DNA from: Bacteroidota bacterium
GTDB taxonomy: Bacteria; Bacteroidota; Bacteroidia; 2-12-FULL-35-15
Length of the DNA stretch: 5,779 nt
Direction of reading: 5' to 3'
Assembly: GCA_021413595.1 (NCBI GenBank)
Contig: JAIOQD010000567.1
Location: 1 to 5,779 of the forward strand
Shown: positions 1 to 5,779 of the stretch, piece by piece
How positions within the stretch are numbered: position 1 is the stretch's first letter
How the letters are laid out: each line of letters starts with the position of its first letter
Position numbers and translations under genes: made by a program
Notes under the pieces: model-generated
Told to the model about the DNA's origin: nothing
The model's input: only the letters and a program-made list of their open reading frames with translations
The model's database searches: none

Positions 1-2
1 AA

Positions 3-659
3 TATTTTGTTATTGCGATTGATGTTGACACGATAAATGGAAAGCAACTTGAAAATGAATTTGGTGCTGAAAATGTTCTATTTGAAATGATTGATATTTG
101 TAATGAAAAATCAATCCAAGAGGTGTTTCAAAAAATTAAAAATAATTATACCCATTTAGATGTATTGGTTAATAACGCAGGCATCATTAAAGATAATCAA
201 ATTTGGAATATGCCCGTTGAAGATTTTGATTCTGTGTTAAGTGTAAATTTAAAAGGTACATGGCTTATGTGCAGAGAGGCAGCAAAACTTATGAAAGAAC
301 AAAATCAGGGCAGAATTATAAATATTGCTTCACGTGCATGGCTTGGCAATAGGGGGCAAAGCAACTATGCCGCCTCAAAGGCGGGTGTTATTAGTTTAAC
401 AAGAGTATTAGCCCTTGAACTAGGAAAATATAATGTGTATGTAAATGCTATTGCTCCCGGATTAATTGACACTCCGCTCACACAAAAATTGGACACGGCT
501 GTTTTGAATAAACTTATTGAAGCTCAGCCAACAAAAAAAATGGGAGCACCTTCCGATGTAGCAAATGTTGTTGCTTTTTTAGCATCTGAAAACACTCAAT
601 TTATTACCGGGCAAACTATATATGTTGATGGAGGAAAAAGTATTGGAGCAGGGATTTAG
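3..659 (+). CDS. SDR-family NAD(P)-dependent oxidoreductase, 5'-truncated
   Basis: This is a classical short-chain dehydrogenase/reductase, a cytosolic enzyme interconverting an alcohol and a ketone. The reading frame is open to the left edge, so the true start and the Rossmann TGxxxGxG glycine motif are missing, about 30-35 residues for a family of about 250. The 218 visible residues begin in beta-strand 2 (FVIAIDVD). The Asp ending that strand favours NAD(H) over NADP(H). Then follow the NNAG motif (visible residues 57-60), the catalytic tetrad Asn82, Ser110, Tyr122, Lys126 (YAASK), the PG motif (152-153), and the C-terminal ITGQ...VDGG signature. An internal ATG at 87 also gives an open frame, but starting there would discard beta-2. 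Ser and Tyr are 12 residues apart, one fewer than in E. coli FabG. It resembles FabG-like hydroxyacyl dehydrogenases, but the substrate is unknown. Only 27 nt separate it from the molybdenum enzyme gene, suggesting one operon and a shared pathway. Confidence 0.93.
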   Translation, partial: YFVIAIDVDTINGKQLENEFGAENVLFEMIDICNEKSIQEVFQKIKNNYTHLDVLVNNAGIIKDNQIWNMPVEDFDSVLSVNLKGTWLMCREAAKLMKEQNQGRIINIASRAWLGNRGQSNYAASKAGVISLTRVLALELGKYNVYVNAIAPGLIDTPLTQKLDTAVLNKLIEAQPTKKMGAPSDVANVVAFLASENTQFITGQTIYVDGGKSIGAGI

Positions 660-686
660 GATAAAAACAAATAATAAGATTTTCTA

Positions 687-3470
687 ATGAAACAGATAAA
701 ACTAAAAATTAACGGCAAAAGTTATAATCTCCTTGTTGATAACCATGAAATGTTATCGAATGTTATTCGTGAAAAAGCGGGATTAACAGGAACAAAGATT
801 GGATGCGAACAAGGGAGTTGTGGGGCTTGCACTGTACTTGCAAATGGCAAGCCTGTGATGAGCTGCATAACTCCTGCCATGCGGTATGATAATTCTGAAA
901 TTACTACTATTGAAGCACTGTCAAAAAACGGTGAAATGCATTTGTTGCAGAAAAAATTTGTAGAGAAAGGAGCCATCCAATGTGGATTTTGTACACCGGG
1001 AATGGTGATGACAGCTCTCGATTACGTCAACAATAATCCGGAAACGTCCATCGGTGGAATTAAAGAGGCCTTATCCGGCAATCTTTGCAGGTGTACCGGA
1101 TATTCAAAAATAATTGAAGCTGTTGCAGAATACGCAGATGAAAATATAAAACCGGAAAACAAAAAAACACAAACATGTTCAAATTCTGCCTCTGTAGGAA
1201 CGCCCCGACCATACATTGAGGCTGAAAAGAAAGTAAACGGTTCAGCCCTTTATGCTGATGATATACCGGTGAGAAACGCATTGCATTGTAAATTTCTACG
1301 CAGCATACATCCTCATGCTAAAATTGAAACTATTGACACAACTGAAGCATTAAAGTTAGAAGGTGTTCATTATATTGCAATAGGAAAAGAGTTGCCAATA
1401 AAATTTGGTGTGCTTCCCATTTCACAGGATGAAACTGCTATTGCAATTGATAAAGTTCGTTATATTGGTGAAATTGTTGCTGCTGTTGCGGCAGATACTG
1501 AGGAGATTGCTGTTCAGGCTTGCAAACTTATCAAGGTAAAGTATTTGCCAATAAAAGAATTTTTAACAATTGATGAATCATTGAATGATGTTGGAGAAAA
1601 TGAAAAAATTCATGCTTATGGAAAATTCAATAATAATATTCATAAAAAGGCGGAATTACGTTTTGGTGACCAGCAACAAGGATTAAAAGATGCCGACTTA
1701 AAAACAAAAATGTTTTTTGAGTTTGAAGGAATTAGTCATGGTTTTACCGAACCACATGCTGCAATAGCTTCCTGGGATGATAACGGATTAACGATTACTA
1801 CCGCTACACAAGTTCCACATTATTTGCACCGTGCTTTAGCAAAAGTAATGGAAGTGCCACTAAACCGAGTTCGTGTAATTAAACCTTATGTTGGCGGAGG
1901 CTTTGGAGGAAAGAGCGATCCTTTTCCACACGAGGTTATTATCTCTCATCTTTCTAGAAAAACAGGAAGACCTGTGCGTGTCAGACTTTCACGTGAAGAA
2001 GTTTTTCTGACAAATCACGGCAGACATCCATCCAGAATGACTGTTGAAATGGGTATTTCAAGAGAAGGGATAATTAAAGTACTAGATGCAGATGTTGCAA
2101 TTGATGGAGGAGCTTATGGAAGTTTTGGAGTTGTTACCTCCTACTACAATGGAGTTCTCCTTCAGGCTCCGTATAAATTAGATAATTTCGGCTTCCGGAC
2201 TTATAGGGTATATACCAATAAACCACAATGCGGTGCAATGCGTGGGCATGGAGCAGTAAATTCAAGATTTGCTGTAGAATCATTAATAGACGATTTGGCA
2301 AAAAAAATAGAAATGGATCCTTGTGAATTAAGGATGAAAAATTTCCTTGATTCTAACACATTTACTGTTGGTGAATATCGAATTACTTCCAATGGAAGCA
2401 GAGAATCATTGGAAAAAGTAATGGAACAATCTGAATGGAAAAAACGAATCAACAAACTGGAACATGGGCGTGGGCTCGGAGTAGGTTGTGGCTTTTTTAT
2501 CAGCGGAAGCGCATTGCCAATCATTTGGAACGAACTTCCTCAATCAGTGGTGCATTTGAAAGTAGATTTTGATGGTCGTGTTGTGATTACATCAGGAGCA
2601 AGTGATATAGGGCAAGGAAGCGACACTATGCTTGCAATAATTGTTGGTGAAGTTTTGGGTATTGATATGGACAACATTTTTGTTCTTGGAGCTGATACTC
2701 TATTAACACCTGTTGATCTTGGATCATATTCAAGTCGTGTAACGTTTATGGCAGGTAATGCTGCAAAAAATGCCGCAGAAAATCTTAAAAAAGAAATTAT
2801 TGAAGCGATTTCAAAACGGAAAAATATTCCCGAAGAAGAAATAAATTTTGCAAATAATCGTGTTTTCAGTAATGATAAATCAATTGATCTGACATGGATA
2901 GAAGCAATTGATATTTTAACGGCATTTCGTGGTGCTGTTTCGGTTTCAGGTAAATACATTTCTCCAAAACTTGGAGGAGATTTTAAAGGTGCAGGAGCAG
3001 GATTAAGTCCTTCTTATAGTTTCGGTGCATGTATTGCAGAAGTGGATGTAAACACAGAAACAGGATATGTAAAAGTGTTAAATATTTGGGGGGCACATGA
3101 TTGCGGAAAGGCCATTAACCCTTTAGCAGTTGAGGGGCAACTTCAAGGCTCGTGGCACATGGGTATGGGACAGGCTTTATCAGAGCAAATGAAATATTAT
3201 AAAGGGTTACTGCTAAACAATAATTTTCTTGATTATAAAATTCCAACAACTCTTGATACCCCTGATATTCACACAAATATTATTGAAACAATTGATCCAG
3301 AAGGTCCATTTGGAGCGAAAGAATCCGGGGAAGGTGCTATTCATCCTATAATTCCTGCAATTGCAAATGCGATTTTCAAGGCTGTTGGAGTACGCATTAC
3401 TAAACTTCCAATTAGTGCAGAAGATGTTTTAAAACAAATGAAAGAAATTAAAAAAACTCAGGAAAATTAA
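687..3470 (+). CDS. Molybdenum hydroxylase, fused [2Fe-2S] and Mo-cofactor subunits (HcrC-HcrA-like)
   Basis: This is the catalytic chain of a xanthine-oxidase-family enzyme, 927 residues. Residues 1-80 form a plant-type [2Fe-2S] ferredoxin domain (Cys40, 45, 48, 60). Residues 85-150 form the helical [2Fe-2S] domain (Cys99, 102, 134, 136). After a short linker (about 150-172), the hammerhead domain starts near 175 and the two Mo-cofactor domains fill the rest. Visible Mo-site motifs are TEPH (354-357), VGGGFGGK (402-409), AMRGHG (517-522, Arg519 matching bovine XDH Arg880), GQG (642-644) and KESGEGA, where Glu882 matches the catalytic Glu1261. Ser410 sits where xanthine dehydrogenase has purine-binding Glu802, so xanthine is an unlikely substrate. 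No FAD domain is present; the next gene supplies it. Its HcrB-type loop suggests 4-hydroxybenzoyl-CoA-reductase-like chemistry, which is inference. The size and fusion resemble Desulfovibrio aldehyde oxidoreductase. ATG 687 is the first possible start, because an in-frame stop lies at 675-677; no clear Shine-Dalgarno site precedes it. Confidence 0.93.
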   Translation: MKQIKLKINGKSYNLLVDNHEMLSNVIREKAGLTGTKIGCEQGSCGACTVLANGKPVMSCITPAMRYDNSEITTIEALSKNGEMHLLQKKFVEKGAIQCGFCTPGMVMTALDYVNNNPETSIGGIKEALSGNLCRCTGYSKIIEAVAEYADENIKPENKKTQTCSNSASVGTPRPYIEAEKKVNGSALYADDIPVRNALHCKFLRSIHPHAKIETIDTTEALKLEGVHYIAIGKELPIKFGVLPISQDETAIAIDKVRYIGEIVAAVAADTEEIAVQACKLIKVKYLPIKEFLTIDESLNDVGENEKIHAYGKFNNNIHKKAELRFGDQQQGLKDADLKTKMFFEFEGISHGFTEPHAAIASWDDNGLTITTATQVPHYLHRALAKVMEVPLNRVRVIKPYVGGGFGGKSDPFPHEVIISHLSRKTGRPVRVRLSREEVFLTNHGRHPSRMTVEMGISREGIIKVLDADVAIDGGAYGSFGVVTSYYNGVLLQAPYKLDNFGFRTYRVYTNKPQCGAMRGHGAVNSRFAVESLIDDLAKKIEMDPCELRMKNFLDSNTFTVGEYRITSNGSRESLEKVMEQSEWKKRINKLEHGRGLGVGCGFFISGSALPIIWNELPQSVVHLKVDFDGRVVITSGASDIGQGSDTMLAIIVGEVLGIDMDNIFVLGADTLLTPVDLGSYSSRVTFMAGNAAKNAAENLKKEIIEAISKRKNIPEEEINFANNRVFSNDKSIDLTWIEAIDILTAFRGAVSVSGKYISPKLGGDFKGAGAGLSPSYSFGACIAEVDVNTETGYVKVLNIWGAHDCGKAINPLAVEGQLQGSWHMGMGQALSEQMKYYKGLLLNNNFLDYKIPTTLDTPDIHTNIIETIDPEGPFGAKESGEGAIHPIIPAIANAIFKAVGVRITKLPISAEDVLKQMKEIKKTQEN
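3460..3463 (+). promoter_or_regulatory. Ribosome binding site deciding the FAD-subunit start
   Basis: An AGGA lies inside the end of the upstream gene, 7 nt before ATG 3471 and 13 nt before the alternative in-frame ATG at 3477. The spacing favours 3471. The start codon directly follows the upstream TAA, so ribosomes finishing the Mo/Fe-S chain could restart here. That would keep the two subunits balanced. Confidence 0.45.
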
Positions 3471-4406
3471 ATGATAATGGAAAAACAATACCTAAGGCCG
3501 GCAACACTGAAAGAAGCGGTACAATTGGCGTTTGAAAACGAAAGCGATTTTCGTTTTCTGGCTGGGGGAACGGATGTACTCGTTAATAAATTTCAAGGAA
3601 ACGATTCTGCCAATTGCCTTATTGACATTACGGGAATCGATGAATTACATACAGTGATTGTAAATAATAAACATTTAAATATTGGAACACTTATTTGTTT
3701 AGATGAATTAAAAAAATATCCTGAAATTAAAAAAGAATTTCCTGTATTGATCGATGCAGCAGAGGCTGTGGGCTCGCCTACAATCAGAAAAACAGCTACA
3801 CTGGGAGGGAACTTGCTTTGTGAAAATCGCTGTTTGTTTTACAACCAAAGTGAATGGTGGAGAGAAGCCGTTGGGAACTGTTTGAAATGTGATGGTGATG
3901 TTTGTATAGCTACCGGAGGGAAGAAAAATTGCTTTTCTAAATTTGTTTCAGATACAGCTATTGCACTTATTAGTTTGGACGCATGTATTGAAGTTGTTGA
4001 AAAAAAAGGAGGGTATATAGTAAGGGTTGAAGATATCTATACAGGAAACGGAATAACCCCTCGAAAATTTGAAAAAACATCACTAATTAAATCAATTTCA
4101 ATTCCATTGAATCAAGGCTTTAGATCTGTATTCAAAAAATTACGTCAAAGAGAAACACTTGAATTTAGTTCACTTACCAGTGCTGTTACAATTAATAAGA
4201 ATGGAAAAATTAAAATTGTTTTAGGAGGTGTTGACCCCAAACCGGTTGTGGTGGAAGGAACAATTGCTGATGATAAACAGAGCCTTATTAAACAGGCGGT
4301 AAAAAAGGCAAGACTTGTTGATAATGATGTATATTCAAGGGAATATAGAAAGGAAATGATTGTTGTATATCTAAATCAAAGTTTTGAAGAATTATCATTA
4401 TACTAA
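3471..4406 (+). CDS. FAD-binding subunit of a molybdenum hydroxylase, with HcrB-type [4Fe-4S] loop
   Basis: This 311-residue protein is the FAD subunit (CoxM/XdhB/HcrB family), passing electrons between its flavin and the [2Fe-2S] clusters of the upstream chain. The FAD-binding motifs are AGGTDVLV (31-38) and ATLGGN (109-114). The C-terminal part from about residue 217 matches the CO-dehydrogenase flavoprotein C-terminal domain. Immediately after the second FAD motif is an insertion with Cys121, 137, 145 and 154, spaced 16, 8 and 9. From memory, this equals the four [4Fe-4S] ligands of Thauera aromatica HcrB (Cys122, 138, 146, 155). Ordinary XdhB or CoxM proteins lack this loop. In HcrB the extra cluster takes part in reverse electron flow for reductive dehydroxylation of 4-hydroxybenzoyl-CoA. 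Cys117 and Cys140 are additional nearby cysteines. Family placement is firm; HcrB-type chemistry is likely; the exact substrate is unknown. It abuts the upstream gene with no gap. Confidence 0.93.
   Translation: MIMEKQYLRPATLKEAVQLAFENESDFRFLAGGTDVLVNKFQGNDSANCLIDITGIDELHTVIVNNKHLNIGTLICLDELKKYPEIKKEFPVLIDAAEAVGSPTIRKTATLGGNLLCENRCLFYNQSEWWREAVGNCLKCDGDVCIATGGKKNCFSKFVSDTAIALISLDACIEVVEKKGGYIVRVEDIYTGNGITPRKFEKTSLIKSISIPLNQGFRSVFKKLRQRETLEFSSLTSAVTINKNGKIKIVLGGVDPKPVVVEGTIADDKQSLIKQAVKKARLVDNDVYSREYRKEMIVVYLNQSFEELSLY
3831..3932 (+). other. Predicted [4Fe-4S]-binding loop in the FAD subunit
   Basis: These codons encode residues 121-154, running from the first to the last of the four predicted cluster-ligand cysteines (121, 137, 145, 154). 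The loop also contains an aromatic stretch (SEWW, 127-130) and a fifth cysteine, Cys140, that does not fit the HcrB ligand spacing. The cysteines and spacing are seen directly. Cluster type is inferred from Thauera 4-hydroxybenzoyl-CoA reductase. Confidence 0.8.
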
Positions 4407-4652
4407 TCCCTGTTCCGCTACAACTATTTAAATCCTAAGGGGCTATACCATTTAATTTATCGAGAAACGAGGGTAAACACTAACTAAATAACACTATCTA
4501 AAGAGTGGTCACTTTTACTAGACAACAAAGAACCTCAGTACCTCTTAAAAACTGGTTATACAATACAACTCGTTTTAATATGCGAATGAGCATGTGAGAG
4601 CGTTTACTTATTAAAGCCGAAAGTAACTATAACAAATTACTAAGAAAGATTG

Positions 4653-4682
4653 TTGGCGTTGAAAGGTTTATAAGTATATTTA
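4653..4682 (+). promoter_or_regulatory. Possible Bacteroidota-type promoter for the histidine kinase
   Basis: A TTG at 4653-4655 is followed after 19 nt by TATATTTA (4675-4682). This matches the Bacteroidota -7 consensus TAnnTTTG except for the last base, and the -33 TTG spacing is plausible. It lies 42 nt before the kinase ATG. In AT-rich DNA such matches also arise by chance, so this is a weak call. Confidence 0.3.
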
Positions 4683-4690
4683 CAGTAGTG

Positions 4691-4705
4691 AACTATTGAA
4701 TAGTT
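4691..4705. repeat. Perfect 15-nt palindrome upstream of the kinase gene
   Basis: The sequence aactattgaatagtt has two 7-nt arms that are exact reverse complements around a central G. It lies just downstream of the possible -7 element and 19 nt before the kinase ATG, where a dimeric regulator could bind. As RNA it could form only a weak 5-bp A/T-rich hairpin. The symmetry is seen directly; an operator role is a guess. Confidence 0.4.
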
Positions 4706-4724
4706 TATCAGTATATATAGTGTC

Positions 4725-5779
4725 ATGAACAAACCGGCAAAATATAAACCTTTAAAAAAAACAAAAATTGATTTTGCAGAAAGCAAACTATCGAAGGATC
4801 CGCTTGCGCTAAAAGAGCAAATAAAAAAATTAAAAAAAGAGAATAAAAAGCTAAATACAGTTAAACAAACTGTCAATGAAAGTGAATCAAAATATCGCTC
4901 ACTGTTTGAAATGTCTGATGATGCAATCCTTGTAATTGAGAACGAAAAATTTGTTGATTGCAACAGGGCTGTTGTTAAAATGTTAGGATATAAAAACAAA
5001 GCAGAAGTACTGAACACCCACCCTTCCGAATTATCGCCTCTCAAACAACCAGACGGCAGGTTATCATACGAAAAAGCGGAAGAAATGATGGGTTTAGCGT
5101 TAAAAAATGGTAGTCATCATTTTGAATGGATTCATACCAAAGCGAATGGCGAAAATTTCCCGGTAGAAGTTTGGCTTTGTTCAATGCAGCACAATAAAAA
5201 AACTTTGATCAATACCATTTGGAGGGATTTAACAGAAAAAAAGAAAGCCGAAAATCTTATTCTAAAAAACATTGCTGAGAAAGAAATTCTTCTTAAAGAA
5301 ATTCACCACCGTGTAAAAAACAATTTACAAATAATTTCCAGTTTACTAAGCCTTCAAGCAGCAAATATTAATGAGGATAGATTAAAACAAATTTTAGAGC
5401 AAAGTAAATATCGGATTGAATCTATGGCAAAGATTCATGAAATGCTTTACAATACTCAAGACATGTCGGAAATTAATTTCGCTGATTATGTGCTTGAATT
5501 AGTTCATAGATTGATTTACTCAACCAAAGAAACTCACCAGAACATCAAACTAAAAGTTGATATTAAAAGTATATATTTTACTATAAATACTGCCATTCCC
5601 CTTGGTTTATTAATCAACGAGATAATTACGAATTCGTTAAAGCACGGAATCACAGAAAATAGTAAAGGTGAAATTAGTGTTAGCATTACTGAAAAGAATG
5701 ATCAAAAACTGGAGATGCGTATTTCAGATAATGGTATTGGTTATGCTAGCAGTTTTGATGCGAAGAATTTTAATTCTTT
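4725..5779 (+). CDS. PAS-domain sensor histidine kinase, HisKA_2 type, 3'-truncated
   Basis: This is a two-component sensor kinase, cut by the right edge after 351 residues. A lysine-rich N-terminus with a probable coiled coil (about 25-57) leads into one PAS domain (about 55-175, starting ESKYRSLFEMSDDAILVI and ending in IWRDLTEKKKAE). A HisKA_2 dimerisation domain follows, with H-box EIHHRVKNNLQ (192-202); His195 is the likely phosphoacceptor by comparison with HWE kinases. The HATPase domain begins near 285 and shows an N-box (NEIITNSLKHG, Asn298 and Asn303) and the G1 box DNGIGY (335-340); the rest lies outside the window. No membrane segment or signal peptide is visible, so it should be cytoplasmic and sense an internal ligand or redox state through PAS. 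ATG 4725 is the first possible start, because an in-frame TAG lies at 4701-4703. No Shine-Dalgarno site is seen. Its response regulator is not in the window. Confidence 0.93.
   Translation, partial: MNKPAKYKPLKKTKIDFAESKLSKDPLALKEQIKKLKKENKKLNTVKQTVNESESKYRSLFEMSDDAILVIENEKFVDCNRAVVKMLGYKNKAEVLNTHPSELSPLKQPDGRLSYEKAEEMMGLALKNGSHHFEWIHTKANGENFPVEVWLCSMQHNKKTLINTIWRDLTEKKKAENLILKNIAEKEILLKEIHHRVKNNLQIISSLLSLQAANINEDRLKQILEQSKYRIESMAKIHEMLYNTQDMSEINFADYVLELVHRLIYSTKETHQNIKLKVDIKSIYFTINTAIPLGLLINEIITNSLKHGITENSKGEISVSITEKNDQKLEMRISDNGIGYASSFDAKNFNS

Larger units (their letters stand above)
4407..4724. other. 318-nt intergenic region without a recognisable gene
   Basis: Stops are frequent in the + frames, and I recognise no protein, tRNA or riboswitch on either strand. 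No strong GC hairpin followed by a T run is visible after the FAD-subunit stop, so the operon's terminator is not identified. The right third contains a possible promoter (4653-4682) and a 15-nt palindrome (4691-4705), both listed separately. The left 240 nt show nothing I can assign. Confidence 0.6.

Noticed and set aside
87..659. Treating ATG 87 as the true start of the SDR
   Set aside because: The frame stays open upstream to the window edge and encodes a proper beta-2 strand with its cofactor Asp, so the gene is truncated by the edge.
2540..2959. 139-residue open frame on the - strand inside the Mo-enzyme gene
   Set aside because: It lies wholly antisense to well-conserved Mo-cofactor motifs and its translation resembles no family. 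It is a shadow of the real gene.
687..3470. Naming the enzyme xanthine dehydrogenase or aldehyde oxidoreductase
   Set aside because: The purine-binding Glu is absent, and the partner FAD subunit carries an HcrB-type cysteine loop. Aldehyde oxidoreductase of this fused form has no FAD partner.
4407..4442. Possible terminator after the FAD subunit (ccct at 4408 pairing with aggg at 4438)
   Set aside because: The stem is only 4 bp with a loop of about 26 nt and no T run follows, so it is too weak to call.
4501..4517. A stretch reading agtggtcactttt, reminiscent of the repeated ends of some IS21-like insertion sequences
   Set aside because: Only one copy is present, with no second terminal repeat, transposase fragment or target duplication in the window.
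4640..5044. 134-residue open frame on the - strand across the kinase start
   Set aside because: Its Phe/Ser/Leu-rich translation is the antisense of the lysine-rich coiled coil and PAS domain. The + strand frame has clear PAS, H-box and ATPase motifs.

Overview
The window is AT-rich, with A/T-rich codons and mostly no clear Shine-Dalgarno sites. One possible promoter resembles the Bacteroidota -33/-7 type. Together with a PAS/HisKA_2 kinase of a common style, this suggests a Bacteroidota-like bacterium, probably anaerobic or facultative. That assignment is inference from style, not from a marker gene. Every supported gene is on the + strand.

Layout. Positions 3-659 hold the C-terminal part of a short-chain dehydrogenase/reductase (SDR) whose start lies off the left edge. 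After 27 nt comes a 927-residue molybdenum hydroxylase (687-3470), in which a two-cluster [2Fe-2S] domain is fused to the molybdopterin-binding large subunit. Its stop codon directly abuts the start of a 311-residue FAD subunit (3471-4406). A 318-nt stretch without a recognisable gene follows (4407-4724). It contains a possible promoter and a 15-nt palindrome. Last is a cytoplasmic PAS-HisKA_2 histidine kinase (from 4725) that runs off the right edge inside its ATPase domain.

How the genes fit. The last two metabolic genes together encode a complete xanthine-oxidase-family enzyme: two [2Fe-2S] clusters, Mo cofactor and FAD. The FAD subunit carries a four-cysteine loop (Cys121, 137, 145, 154) with the spacing known for the extra [4Fe-4S] cluster of 4-hydroxybenzoyl-CoA reductase (HcrB). 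That enzyme runs backwards relative to xanthine dehydrogenase: it reductively removes a phenolic hydroxyl. The best reading is therefore an HcrABC-type reductase packed into two genes, co-transcribed with an SDR that may act on a hydroxy- or ketoacyl (CoA) intermediate. The substrate cannot be read from the sequence. The kinase appears to start a separate transcription unit, and a link to the reductase is speculative.
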